Origin: Osedax fenrisi
Lineage: Eukaryota > Annelida > Polychaeta > Sabellida > Siboglinidae
Assembly (NCBI GenBank): GCA_964019155.1
Contig: OZ025245.1
Location: 32,139,545-32,203,544, forward strand
Direction of reading: 5' to 3'
Length of the DNA: 64,000 nucleotides
Of this stretch, positions 1 through 13,360 are shown in pieces. The notes beneath the pieces are model-generated. The model was not told the origin of the DNA. It ran no database searches and worked only from the letters and a program-made list of their open reading frames with translations. The first letter of the stretch is position 1; each line of letters starts with the position of its first letter. The position numbers and the translations under genes are program-made.

Positions 1-372
1 CTATATTACCAATACGTATATTAAATAATAAATATTACAATAAAAAGTTATATAATATATATAATAATATTCAGGGTTTTTCGGTTTTTGTAACATTTAT
101 TTTGAACAAAATATCCATGGTTTTTTGTTAAATTTAATTTTTTGTTTTTTATATATATAGGTATTGATAAATATATTAATTTCAATACTATATTATTTAA
201 TATTAGTTTAAAAATTATTAATAATATCATAGACTATATAGTCTATATATATTATATAAAGTATACCATGTAAATATTAGAAAATAACAATTTCCTAACA
301 AAAATAATATTATTAATTATGCTGCTATTTTATATGAAATTTATATAATACATTATGAGTTATAAACACATA
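1..372. other. AT-rich sequence without gene
   Basis: Short AT-rich ORFs only, with no codon structure or motif. A short self-complementary stretch (ATAGACTATATAGTCTAT) lies near 229-246. Confidence 0.6.
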
Positions 373-616
373 GGGAGACGATCAAAAAGGACGAGTTGAG
401 ATTTAAAGGTTACATTTGAAATACGAGTTAATAGTATATATATATATATTTTGTGTATAGATATCTGTGGCTTATTTTTGTCCTGTTTATTTTTTTTAGC
501 TAAATTACATCCTAATAAAGAGTGAGCCTATACAAATTTATTTCGCATTACAAATTAAATTTCGCATTACAAATTTAACCTTTAACCCTCAACCTGTCCT
601 TTTTGATCGTAAACCC
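373..616. repeat. MITE with GATCAAAAAGGACGAGTT termini, copy 1
   Basis: The two ends are inverted repeats: GGGAGACGATCAAAAAGGAC at the left and the complement of GGTTTACGATCAAAAAGGAC at the right. The subterminal tracts TTAAAGGTT and AACCTTTAA continue the symmetry. The interior is non-coding. Related copies lie at 24004-24260 and 45325-45581, so this is a mobile family and not a chance hairpin. ACATA flanks both sides and may be a target duplication, but the exact ends are uncertain. Confidence 0.75.
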
Positions 617-619
617 AAC

Positions 620-650
<31 letters not shown>

Positions 651-903
651 TTTCTAAAAAAAAATATAATATAAACTAAATCATAATTAAATTATAATTT
701 CATCAAAGGACATTAATATTTTTTAAATTGATTTTAATATTAAGTTTTATAATCTATACATATGATTTCAGCATTATTCAGTGATTATATTATATTTAAT
801 CATGTACTAATTAATACTTCAAATTATATTACAACCAGTAAATATGATTAATATATCACTGCTAATTTACAAGATTGTGGCATATCACTCCCATTTATAT
901 ATA

Positions 904-1499
904 CAGTAAAACCTCTCTATAAGAAACTATTTTTTTTCAGTACTTTTTTTCTTATAGAGAGGTTTTCTTATAAAGAGGTTTTTACTTTTCCAATGATTTT
1001 AAGAATTAATTTATAATTGAAAATGCATTATATAACCTATAGGTTATATATATATATATATAATATATTTACTTATATTTATTTAAAAGTATTAATCAAA
1101 AGAATAGTTTAGAAATGTATTTAAAAATAACATTTATTAATTAATTTTGATAAATTTTAATAAATGTATGGATATACAATAACGAGTATTAATTAATTTT
1201 AATCCATTTCGAGCTATTTATGTAATATAAAATATTTGTAAGAAAAAAAAATATCTTATATAATAATTAATTTCTATAATTGTTATCAATATATAATAAT
1301 TCTATTTATATGTAATTCTTTTTTATATTTTGTATACAATAAGTTTCTTATAAAGAGGTTTTTCTTATATTGTTCTTATAAAATTTTCTTATAGAGGTTT
1401 TTTAATGTGGAAAAGGTTGAATTCCAACCAAATGTGTGAACAATTTTCTTATAAAGAGGTTTTTCTTATAAAGAGGTTTCTTATAGAGAGGTTTTACTG
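904..1499. mobile_element. Tigger/pogo-like MITE
   Basis: Ends are CAGTAAAACCTCTCTATAAG and its inverted copy CTTATAGAGAGGTTTTACTG, flanked on both sides by TA, the target site of Tc1/mariner/pogo elements. The TIR core (CTTATAAAGAGGTTTTTCTT type) is repeated inside, near 950-990 and 1340-1480. There is no transposase ORF, so this is a non-autonomous element about 596 bp long. Family placement rests on the CAGT..ACTG ends and TA target; the autonomous partner is not in the window. Confidence 0.85.
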
Positions 1500-1559
1500 T
1501 ATATATATATATATATATATATATAAAGTATAGTTACTAATTGTAATTGAAATATATAA

Positions 1560-1900
1560 TGCACTCAATAGTATACCATGTAATATAGGTATATATTTAT
1601 TTGTAATATGTTTATATTGAGTCATACACAATATATGAACATGTTATAAATTAATCAAACTAGTATGCATGATAAAGCTTGAAAATATCTAATGTGTCAA
1701 TTTATTAAGTTAATACACACATATATTGCAGATAAATATATACCTATATTATATTGTATATAATTAGGTTACACAGCTTACTATTTATATTGTAAAGGTC
1801 TATCATGCATACTAGTATGATTAATTGATAATATCAGTCACATATATTATGTTATTCTGATTAATATTATGTTGAGTGAATATATATTTACAATATATAA
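1560..1900. repeat. Possible decayed palindromic MITE
   Basis: AATCAAACTAGTATGCATGA near 1653 is matched, with one mismatch, by the complement of the sequence near 1803-1823. Weaker complementary tracts lie outside it (CACTCAA near 1561 and TTGAGTG near 1872). No clear ends or target duplication are visible. Confidence 0.3.
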
Positions 1901-3777
1901 TAATATAGAAATAATATTTATATAATGGATTCAAATTAAATTTATCATATTAAAATTAATAATACACAGCCTAATTTATTTTGATTAATATAGATCGTTT
2001 TATTTTGAATTACTAAACCTACACACATATTAAGATTTGTATTACTCTATGTAAATCTAAATGTTTGTTTATATCTTTAATGGTAATTAAATGAACTAAA
2101 GAATTATAAATTATTTATTATATATTTTATAAAATAAAAAGTGGAATAAAATATTTTTTAAATTCAAAAATCCTAGAATTTATATTTGATCCTACTATGA
2201 CGTTACAATACATTTTTTGATTTTGATTTTTGATCACATTATTTTGGTTCATAATAGTGTATTCAAATATAATCATCAATAACTAAAAACATGTTTTAAT
2301 TATTTGTATATCTCACTGTTAATGTTCCTATCATTTTCATGTTAAATTTAAATAAGTTTGGACAATCAATTTTGGTCAATATTATAAACAATGTTTAGAA
2401 CATTATCTTATAAGAAAGTAATAGAATACATTGATTTAGTACAATATACATTACATGAGCTGGCCTAGTGTAGGCCCATAGATTAGTTTATCTGCATCAC
2501 AGTTCATAAAAAGCTTGTGAGTAATAGTTTATAGTTATTTATAGAATGGCTTCTATCAAACATAAACATTTTTCAACTAAAAGTATAGGAATAAAGCAAC
2601 AGTGCAAAGTCCAATATCTGTTATCATAAATAATGATGTTGTCTATAAATATATACTTGTGTGTGTATGACTATTGATATGTTCACAGATATAATATACT
2701 GTGTGTGTTGCATATATGTATGTTTATGAATACCTGTATATACTTGATTACTTGTCTATAATGTCTGATGCAAACTGTACTATAGCATAACGAATATAGA
2801 GGCCTAAACTCATGCAATACTAGTAATTGTTACTATAAAGCTCTATATATACACACACATCATAGTTAGGCAATACATATATGATGGATTTATATATGTT
2901 TGTATTTATAGACATATATATATATATATATATAACTAATGATATAAATAAAGCGAAGCTTATTGGTGTATTTTATATTTAGAAATGAGTATTTTATTAA
3001 CTAACAAATTAATTATATATTATTACATACATATAATAATATTATTAATACTACATATTATATATCATATGATATATTAATATAAATAAAGATAAATAAA
3101 TATGTTATGAGTTAATTAATTAAAAGTTACTTTTATACCAAGGATAACATTGTAATTTATATTAATTACTTATTTAATTATATATATATATATATATATA
3201 ATTAATTAATATAAACACAAATCTAAATAAAAATATTTACTTAATACAATAATCCTAATAAGTAAATAATTAAGGACAATAATAAAACACTAATATATAT
3301 ATATGCTATAATTATTGTCTTATTTTGATTTAATATTATTATACACATATTTTATTGTGATTCTACTTTGAATTAAACGGGCTTTCAAAAAATATATAGT
3401 CATATATGTACGTTTAATATGTACGTATTTTAATCAAGTGATTTAAGAGCCGAACCTAAATCTATTTCAGTGATTTCGATACTACTGCTAGCAGGTTGGG
3501 GATATTACTAAATTACGTTGCATGCATAGGTAGTGTTATATCTTTGCTTCGCAAAATATTTGCTATGTGTGTGTGTTATATATTTAAACTTTATTTAAAG
3601 TTATTTTATTCTATATGTAATATAAATTTAGAAAACTACAGATGCATTTTATATATTATAATGTTTTACCATCAATTTATATTACATAATATATATAGTA
3701 AACAAATCAATAGATAAGGAATATATTTGGTAATATAAGTCTATATATATAGACTATAATATTATCTATATATGTGT

Positions 3778-3779
<2 letters not shown>

Positions 3780-3855
<76 letters not shown>

Positions 3856-3891
3856 AATGTAATATAAGTCTATATATAGACAATAATATTA

Positions 3892-3950
<59 letters not shown>
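3780..3950. repeat. (AT)n microsatellite pair
   Basis: Two pure TA runs (about 3780-3850 and 3895-3950) are each preceded by a copy of a motif containing GTCTATATATAGAC, so a short flanking unit is duplicated together with the microsatellite. Confidence 0.85.
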
Positions 3951-3953
<3 letters not shown>

Positions 3954-4800
3954 AAGGTAATTAAAAATAAACACCAAGCAGCAATGCTTCTATAACTAAG
4001 CAGGTACTTATACCTAAATATGATAATAATAATATATGTATATATTTGATTTCACTTTTTAGTTTATATAATATTTAAAGCATATATATATATATATATA
4101 TATACACGCGCATGCATATATACGCGTACAGTGTACACATACACATGCCGGTGTCGTATTGAGATGATACCAACTATCGATATAATACCAAATGAACTTT
4201 GACCCCTCTATTATCGCCCAATTATTTTTAAATTCACATTTACAGTGTTATAATAGCATATTATAATATTGGATATTAAATAATTAGCATTGTATATAAA
4301 TATTAATATGATGGTAATGAAAAATGTATTTTAAACGATATAATCGAATTATTTTTGTGTGATAGTATTTATTTTATTTAGGGTTTATTTTAGGGTTTAT
4401 TTATTTTCAAATTAAATTAAAAAATGTTGAAATAATTAATTTGTTATGGATATTTTGAAATAAACGAATTTTAATGTATTAAAATCATAAGTACTTATAT
4501 CAATTAATTAAAGTGAATAATATTAAATGAGAATACAATAAATTAGTTCAATTCTGAATTCATAAACTTAAAAAATAAGTAGAATTATAGGTTTCGGACA
4601 TTTATAATTAAATAACATTAAATAAATTCATTTAAAAATTGTTTCAAAGTTATTAATATACTATGAATTCAGAATTGAACTAATTTATTGTATTCGTATG
4701 TAATATAATTTAGGATCAAAATAACATTACGATCAACGGACATTTTCAACGGACATCTATGTCCGTTGAATGTCCGCTAGTGTCCGCTAGTGTCCGAAAA

Positions 4801-5615
4801 TGTCCGTACTATTATATACTATTCTACGTATATTTATACGTGTCCGTTGATCGTAATGTTACTCTTATATACTATTCTACGTATATTTATACGTGTCCGT
4901 TGATCGTAATGTTACTCTTATATACCATTCTACGTATATTTATACGTGTCCGTTGATCGTAATGTTACTCTTATATACTATTCTACGTATATTTATACGT
5001 GTCCGTTGATCGTAATGTTACTCTTATATACTATTCTACGTATATTTATACGTGTCCGTTGATCGTAATGTTACTCTTATATACTATTCTACGTATATTT
5101 ATACGTGTCCGTTGATCGTAATGTTACTCTTATATACTATTCTATATATATTTATACGTGTCCGACGGACACTGTCCGTTGATCGTAATGTTACTCTTAT
5201 ATACTATTCTACGTATATTTATACGTGTCCGTTGATCGTAATGTTACTCTTATATACTATTCTACGTATATTTATACGTGTCCGTTGATCGTAATGTTAC
5301 TCTTATATACTATTCTACGTATATTTATACGTGTCCGTTGATCGTAATGTTACTCTTATATACTATTCTATATATATTTATACGTGTCCGACGGACACTG
5401 TCCGTTGATCGTAATGTTACTCTTATATACTATTCTATGTATATTTATACGTGTCCGTTGATCGTAATGTTACTCTTATATACTATTCTACGTATATTTA
5501 TACGTGTCCGTTGATCGTAATGTTACTCTTATATACTATTCTATGTATATTTATACGTGTCCGTTGATCGTAATGTTACTCTTATATAGTATTATATATA
5601 TATTTATAGATGTAC
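4801..5615 (+). repeat. 53-bp satellite array, left arm of foldback A
   Basis: About fourteen or fifteen copies of a 53-bp unit starting GTGTCCGTTGATCGTAATGT. A higher-order repeat of 226 bp is visible because the variant junction GTCCGACGGACACTGTCC recurs at about 5160 and 5386. The array begins next to a hairpin in which CAACGGACAT and ATGTCCGTTG are separated by two bases (4748-4769). ORFs through it simply translate the repeat. Confidence 0.9.
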
Positions 5616-5733
5616 GCTGATCGTATTATACTTTTATATATGCATACAAAAACAGGTGGTAATTGTTATATGTTAAATTTATTATAAATAAAAAAATACA
5701 AAATTAACAATTATCGTACTGTACATTGAATAG

Positions 5734-5738
<5 letters not shown>

Positions 5739-5781
<43 letters not shown>

Positions 5782-5799
5782 TGGATATAATATATATAT

Positions 5800-5858
<59 letters not shown>

Positions 5859-5878
5859 TATAATAATAATATGTACAG

Positions 5879-5925
<47 letters not shown>

Positions 5926-5974
5926 TGGATATAATATATATATATATATATTCACTGTACATATTATTATTATA

Positions 5975-6040
<66 letters not shown>

Positions 6041-6107
6041 TATTATATTCAATGTACATATATATTATATGCAATGTACATATTATTATATTCACTGTAC
6101 ATATTAT

Positions 6108-6130
<23 letters not shown>
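5739..6130. repeat. (AT)n loop of foldback A
   Basis: Several long TA runs are separated by copies of TTCACTGTACATATTATTAT and CAATGTACAT in both orientations. This is the symmetric centre of the foldback, around 5936. Confidence 0.8.
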
Positions 6131-6138
<8 letters not shown>

Positions 6139-6279
6139 CTATTCAATGTACAGTACGATAATTGTTAATTTTGTATTTTTTTATTTATAATAAATTTAAC
6201 ATATAACAATTACCACCTGTTTTTGTATGCATATATAAAAGTATAATACGATCAGCGTACATCTATAAATATATATATA

Positions 6280-6700
6280 ATACTATATAAGAGTAACATT
6301 ACGATCAACGGACACGTATAAATATACATAGAATAGTATATAATAGTAAGATTACGATCAGCGTACAGTGTACGCCGTACACTGTACGGCTTAAATCTAT
6401 AAATATATATATATATATATATATGAGGCGCACGCCACGTCAATGCGGGTGTCATCCGAAACACTCGAAAGACGTTACATAATAGTTTGTCCATTGTATG
6501 GTTCATTGATTATACGTGTATATTAACATAAGAGTAACATTACGATCAACGGACACGTATAAATATACGTAGAATAGTATATAAGAGTAACATTACGATC
6601 AACGGACACGTATAAATATACGTAGAATAGTATATAAGAGTAACATTACGATCAACGGACACGTATAAATATACGTAGAATAGTATATAATAGTACAGAC
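6280..6700 (-). repeat. 53-bp satellite, inverted copies in right arm of foldback A
   Basis: About five copies of the same unit in reverse orientation (AACATTACGATCAACGGACA), in two blocks. The blocks are separated by a non-repeat stretch (about 6421-6520) of higher GC that the left arm lacks. Confidence 0.85.
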
Positions 6701-7141
6701 ATTTTCGGACACTAGCGGACACTAACGGAAACTAGCGGACATTCAACGGACATAGATGTCCGTTGAAAATGTCCGTTGATCGTAATGTTCTTTTGATCCA
6801 TAATTTACTCTATTGAATTAATATAAATACGTATAATGTTAATACATTAAAATTCGTTTATTTCAATATATTCATAATAAATTAATTATTTCAAAATTTT
6901 TTAATTTAAATTGAAAATAAATAAACCCTAAAATAAACCCCAAAGGAAATAATTCGATTATATCGTTTAAAATACATGTTTCATTACCAACATGGTAATG
7001 TTTATATACAATGCTAATTATTTAATATACAATATTATAATATGCTATTATAACACTGTAAATGTGAATTTAAAAATCTATGGGCGATAATAGAAATGTC
7101 AAAGTTCATTTGGTATCATATCGATAGTTGGTATCCTCTCA

Positions 7142-7161
7142 ATACGACACCGGTGTCGTAT
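7142..7161. repeat. Perfect 20-bp palindrome joining foldbacks A and B
   Basis: ATACGACACCGGTGTCGTAT is exactly self-complementary. Its left half is the terminus of foldback A and its right half the terminus of foldback B, with the central CCGG shared by both. Confidence 0.9.
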
Positions 7162-8289
7162 AATATTTTGGGCCATCCTGATATTTTGGTTCATGCCCAA
7201 TTATCGCCCATCAATTAAAATATTATTTTAAATATATTATATAAAACGAATCTAAAAGCTAATTTAAATAGTTTAAACTATAATTATGAATATTAAGTGT
7301 ATAAGTATATAGTTTTGCATATTTGTAGGTGAATTAAATGAAGAATATTATGAAATTAAATCGTAAAATTCTAGTGTTTTCAATCTGTAGCTAGGTGATG
7401 AAAATTTGAATAGTGACATCCCTAATTTAATAATAATACGGTCATATTTACTTGATAGTTATTTAAAATGTTATATTATAGACGTATTTAAATATTAAAT
7501 TACAAAAATTATATGATTAATATTACATAATATTTAACTAAAATATAATAATGCTATGTTACGGTATTTATATGATATTTCTCATATATTTAATATAAGT
7601 TTGATATTTTCAAATTATTTTAGTTTTAGATAATATTTATTTTAACTAGTTCTCAAATACATATCAACTTATTGATTACAAATTGTAATATTGTAAATTT
7701 AAAATTTAATATGTATACATATATTTTACAGGTATATTCATAAAGATACATATCTTATCAAATAGTCACATATTGAATATGATTGTATCGTACAATTTAT
7801 AATAAATAACGGGTCCCATTTATAATGTACGTCTACCTATATTATAAAAACACTCTGAATAAATTATAATCTTGAGTTATTTATAATTAAAACGGTTTAA
7901 ATTATTAATTAAATACATACATATGATATATCAAGTGAAAGAAATTGTAATCCATAATTTAAATTATTTATATAGTATAATAATATATTATATATATATT
8001 ACTTACCTAGATTATAAGTGTATATATTGTAACTTAACTAATTAATTTGAGTATATTATATTCAATATCACCATTTAATAATTATAATTATATTCTATAA
8101 TTATTAATTCATAGTTTTTTACTTTTAATAATAAGTATATATTATTAGATTAATACATTTGAACAAACTAACATAATTTATACATAAATTATATCTAGTG
8201 TATATATTATTTGAATATTATTATATTGTATAGCCTTCACTTATTACTCAAATATATTATAATTTATAATGTTACTTTCGTTATAAATC

Positions 8290-10330
8290 TTTATAATATA
8301 TATATACAAAATGCAAGATTATCGTGCGTTATATTAAATGATACGCTTTCTTTAGAAGTTATAAAATTACAACACGTTTAAATTAGATTATGTAAATTTA
8401 TATTTTACACATATCTATAAGGTAATTTTTCAATGGGTATCTTTAGGTTTATTAGTAATTAAATTAGTAAACAGTGATCTCGTGCGAATTGATTTCGTGA
8501 GTATACTATAGTGTCAATTCTACTATTTATAAATAATTATTTACATTAATATGTATTATTACACTTCGCACGAGATCACTCCCGAAGAAATCACTTCGCA
8601 TTAGATCATTGGAATTCTTTAAATTACTTCTTAACTAATACGTATTGTCTAACTTATACGTATTAATAATATCTATTATAATATATAATTTTACTATCGT
8701 TATAAATATATGGGATGTATATATTTACAAAACTGCAATATTATCGTGCGTCATATTTTATGATACACTAGTTATAAAGTGATAACACGTTAAGTTTATA
8801 GTATGTAAATTAATATTTTACACTTATTTATAGGGTAATTTTTAATTGTATCTCATTACCATACATATCATTAGTTATATTAGTTAAATTACTTCTAAAT
8901 CTAATTCGTATTGCTTAAACTTAAACATATTAATATAATCTATTATAATATATAATTTGACTGTCCTTATAAATTATCGTGATATATATCTACCAAATTG
9001 AAATATTATCGTGATTCATATTTGATGAGTAGCTAAATTAGAGACGACGAATTAAAATAATAAGTAATATAAACACTAATACATTTAATTATAAATGATA
9101 TTAATCTGATATATTCAAAATTACCTTATCAATTATTGTAAATTATAAAATTATTAAAATATTAAAGTATAAAATATTAATTTACATAATCTAAATTAAA
9201 CGTGTATCGCTTTATAACCTCTGTAGGAGGTATATCACCTAATATGATGTATGATAATCTGAATATTTTGTATATATATATTACGAATATTATATGATGG
9301 ATGTTAAATTATATATTATAATAGATTTTTTTAAGAAGTAATTTGAACTCTATATAACTATTATAATTAATGATACAATGAAATTAATGAGATACAATGA
9401 AAAATAACCATATCAATTAGGGTAAATATTAATTTATATAATATAAACTACACGTGTTATTACTTCATATATTATAAAGAACACTTATCATCAAATATGA
9501 TGCACGATAATCTTGCAATTTTATGTATATATATTACGCATATTTATAAATAAAATTATAAATTATAATAGATTTTATTAAGGTGAATATAGACAATATG
9601 AATTAGATTAAGAAGTTATTTAAAAAATATTAGTGACTTCGTGCGAAGTGATTGTATGCGGATTGGTTATCTCGTGCAAAGTGTGATAATATATATTAAT
9701 ATAAATAATTATTTATATATAGTAGAATTTATACTACGCACGAAATAACTTCTCACGAGATCACTGTTTACCAATTTAATTACTAATAAATATAATGATA
9801 CTCATTGAAAAATTACCTTATAGATAGGTGTAAAATATAAATTTACATAATCTAATCTAAACGTGTTATTATTTTATAAATTCTAAATAAAGCATATAAT
9901 TTAATATGACGCACGATAATCTTGCAATTTGGTATATATATCAAAAATATTTATAACGACAGTAACATTATAAATTATAATATATTTTAGTAATAAGTGA
10001 AGGCTATAAAATATGAAATTAATTAAAAAATAATGAATACACTAGATATAAATTATATTAATGTGTTCAACTAAAATGTATTAAACTAATAAATAAACTT
10101 ATTATTAAAAGTAAAAAACTATGAATTCATAATTATAGAATATAATTACTATTATGAAATGGCGATATTGAATATAATATACTCACATTATAATTAGATA
10201 AGTTACAATCTATAAACTTATATCATTTAATATGACGCACGATAATCTTGCATTTTGTATATATATATATTATAAAGATTTATAACGAAAGTAACGAAAG
10301 TAACATTATAAATTATAATATATTTGAGTA
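8290..10330. repeat. Diverged repeat units with GCACGATAAT core inside foldback B
   Basis: The core and its flanks (ACACGTTTA, TGTAAATTTATATTTTACAC, GGTAATTTTT) recur on the plus strand near 8305, 8735 and 8995, and inverted near 9500, 9910 and 10235. Spacing is a few hundred bases. Each arm is therefore itself built from tandem-like copies. Confidence 0.6.
8473..8580. repeat. Small nested inverted repeat (AGTGATCTCGTGCGAA ends)
   Basis: AGTGATCTCGTGCGAA and TTCGCACGAGATCACT bound a 108-bp non-coding interval. A related, more diverged copy lies at about 9634-9760 in the other arm. It looks like a short MITE that became part of the foldback before the arms separated. Confidence 0.6.
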
Positions 10331-10740
10331 ATAAGTGAAGGCTATACAATATAATAATATTCAAATAATATATACACTAGATATAATTTATGTATAAATT
10401 ATGTTAGTTTGTTCAAATGTATTAATCTAATAATATATACTTATTATTAAAAGTAAAAAACTATGAATTAATAATTATAGAATATAATTATAATTATTAA
10501 ATTGTGATATTGAATATAATATACTCAAATTAATTAGTTAAGTTACAATATATATACTTATAATCTAGGTAAGTAATATATATATAATATATTATTATAC
10601 TATATAAATAATTTAAATTATGGATTACAATTTCTTTCAATTGATATATCATATGTATGTATTTAATTAATAATTTAAACCGTTTTAATTATAAATAACT
10701 CAATATTGTAAATTATAATTTATTCATAGTGTGTTTATAA

Positions 10741-11218
10741 CAGAGTTGGAAAAAATCATGATTTTTTTAAAAAAATCAAAAAAATCAAAATCACATTGAT
10801 TTTTTTGATTTATTTGATTTTTTTGATAGAATAAATAAATAAATTTATCAATACAAATTTTATATTATTTAATCAGTTTTATTTATTAGATTTATTAATA
10901 ATAGTAATCCAAACTATTAATTACATTTTATCAAATTATAAAAAAGTTGATTTATAATCAAAAAAATCATGATTTTTTTGATAGAATAAATAAATAAATT
11001 TATCAATACAAATTTTATATTATTTAATCAGTTTTATTTATTAGATTTATTAATAATAGTAATCCAAACTATTAATTACATTTTATCAAATTATAAAAAA
11101 AGTTGATTTATAATCAAAAAAAATCAAAAAAATCATGATTTTTGCTTTCAAAAAAATCAAAAAAATCATTGTATTAATCAAATGATTTAAATCAATTGAT
11201 TTAAATCAAACAACTCTG
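10741..11218. mobile_element. hAT-type MITE in right arm of foldback B
   Basis: Ends are CAGAGTTG and CAACTCTG, flanked by a perfect 8-bp target duplication, GTTTATAA (10733-10740 and 11219-11226), as expected for hAT. The matching place in the left arm (about 7840-7850) is an empty site. The interior is rich in AAAAAATCA tracts and contains a roughly 140-bp direct repeat (about 10826-10964 and 10978-11118). There is no ORF, so the element is non-autonomous. Confidence 0.9.
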
Positions 11219-11939
11219 GTTTATAATATAGGTAGACGTATTAGACGTACATTATAAATGGGACCCGTTATTTATTATAAATTGTACGATACAATCATAT
11301 TCAATATGTGACTATTTGATAAGATATGTATATTCATGAATATATACCTGTAAAATATATGTATACATATTAAATTTTAAATTTACAATATTACAATTTA
11401 TAATCAAAAGTTGAGAAGTATTTCGAGCACTAGTTAAAATAAATATTATCTAAAACTAAGATAATTTGAAAATATCAAACTTATTTTAAATATATGAGAA
11501 ATATCATATAATTACCGTAACATTATTATCATAAGAATTATTATATTTTAGTGAAATATTATGTAATATTAATCATATCATTTTGGTAATTTAATATTTA
11601 AATACGTCTATAATATAACATTTTAAATAATTATCAAGTAAATATGTCCGTATTATTATTAAATTAGGGATGTCACTATTCAAATTTTCATCACCTAGCT
11701 ACAGATTGAAAACACTAGAATTTTACGATTTAATTTCATAATTTTCTTTCCCAAATTACCTTAATAATATGCAAAACTATATACTTATACACTTAATATT
11801 CATAAATATAGTTTACATTATTAATATAAGCTTTTATATTCATTTTATATACTATATTTAAAATATTATTTTAATTGATAGGCGATAATTGGGTATGAAC
11901 CAAAATATCAGGATGGCCCAAAATATTATACGACACCGG

Positions 11940-13282
11940 CGTGCAATGCTACGCATACACATAATATATGGTATATTCATGCATTAATGTATATCTATAT
12001 AATATAGAAATTATAGTGTAATAAAAGTGTACTCTAAATATATAATACAATGTTAATAACAGTGTTATAGATCGGGAGCAGTTTATTTATAATATTGAAA
12101 CATTGAATTGTATTGCTCGCAGTTAGATGCACACGCCTCATATCACATTCAAATTTTAGGATCCGCATATGATTATCCCCCATATATATATATATGTGTA
12201 TGTGTGTGTGTTTATGTGTGTATGTGTGTATATGTGTGTGTATATATGCATATATATATATATATATATATATTATTATTATTATCTTATTATTATATAA
12301 CACTATACTATATCAATGCAGTCTGTAGTATATACAACTACACCATATCAATGCAGACTGTAGTATATAATAGTCCTTTATATTGTTTATTATTGTTTTT
12401 CCGTTGTATATTGAATGTATATTATTATCAAATTATTATCGTATTACTATTATTTTATTATTATTTTCTTCCCGCACGAGCGAAGGGGTTTACATGACCC
12501 TATTTTAGTGCTAATAAGCTCAATATCATCATCATCATCATATATATGTGTGTTTGTGTGTATGTGTGTGTATGTTTATGTGTGTATGTGTGTATATGGC
12601 ACATATAGTATATGATATAGGTACTTAGTATAAGTATAATACACACATGTGTTTATGTGTATGTAGGTATGTTTGTATGTATGTATGTATGTGTGTGATT
12701 GTTGTGTGTATATACATATACATATATTACATGTAATATGCTTATAATGGAAAATAAACAAATTTATCTATGAATCACTGGTCCACATCTATAATTAGTT
12801 AAGACACGCCCATATCTAGGTGTGGGCGTCTCTACTACGAAAATAATCTATTAGTCATATATTTGGCGCATTTATCGCGTCTATACCTAACTATTATAGT
12901 TATTATTACAATTAAAATTGTTATAATAAATTAAATAATATAATTAATAAGAATATAAAACTAACGATGATAGGATTTAAGTAAATATAAAAATAATAAG
13001 GTTAATCTCAAATACAATAATAAATTGAGTTAGGAGATAGAGTAAAGGAAGTGGGCGTATTTATAATATAATAAATATCCGGAAAAATATATCTAAATTT
13101 AATACAACAGTGAAAAATCTTTGCTACAACTATGGAGCCAAGTATATTGTGTTATATTTATAAATCAAGGAAAATAATTAAAATATAAAAAACCCATATA
13201 CATACTATTTTAAATAGTCTATATACCACACTTATATAAATACACACACACATATATGTATACATATACCTATATATATATA

Positions 13283-13360
<78 letters not shown>

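Larger units (their letters stand above)
1500..4147. other. Gene-free AT-rich DNA with microsatellites
   Basis: No ORF with amino-acid complexity above AT-rich noise was found on either strand. The stretch holds several (AT)n runs and one weak inverted pair (1560-1900). Confidence 0.55.
4148..7153. mobile_element. Foldback element A (long inverted-repeat structure)
   Basis: The left end begins CCGGTGTCGTATTGAG and the right end finishes with its complement. The outer arms match for several hundred bases, e.g. 4160-4320 against 6970-7140, including the GGGCGATAAT subterminal motif. The inner arms also pair: 5640-5745 against 6120-6235. The arms differ in length mainly because the 53-bp satellite is larger on the left. 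The loop is (AT)n with scattered CAATGTACAT motifs. There is no coding capacity. Long-TIR foldback elements are the closest known class. No target duplication could be seen, so mobility is inferred. Confidence 0.7.
7150..11939. mobile_element. Foldback element B (long inverted-repeat structure)
   Basis: The left end CCGGTGTCGTATAATATTTT is repeated inverted at 11920-11939, and the arms stay complementary inward, e.g. 7160-7340 against 11750-11930, and 7870-7990 against 10610-10710. The symmetry axis is near 9300. The right arm is longer because a hAT MITE (10741-11218) sits in it. The inside is non-coding and holds several diverged copies of one unit with an ATTATCGTGCGTCATAT core. Termini are shared with foldback A. 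No target duplication is visible. Confidence 0.7.

Noticed and set aside
4759..5514. Repeated YYSTYIYTCPLIVMLLLYTI ORFs
   Set aside because: The reading frame simply follows the 53-bp satellite; a frame open through a tandem repeat is not evidence of a gene.
4801..5615. CRISPR array
   Set aside because: Units are contiguous with no variable spacers, and the context is eukaryotic.
5704..6190. ORFs rich in alternating Y and I
   Set aside because: Translations of (AT)n microsatellites; the same applies to ORFs at 31481-31666, 33906-34139 and 36415-36732 over their repeat parts.
12808..12830. ACGCCCA/TGGGCGT hairpin as a structured RNA or terminator
   Set aside because: One short stem with no supporting context.
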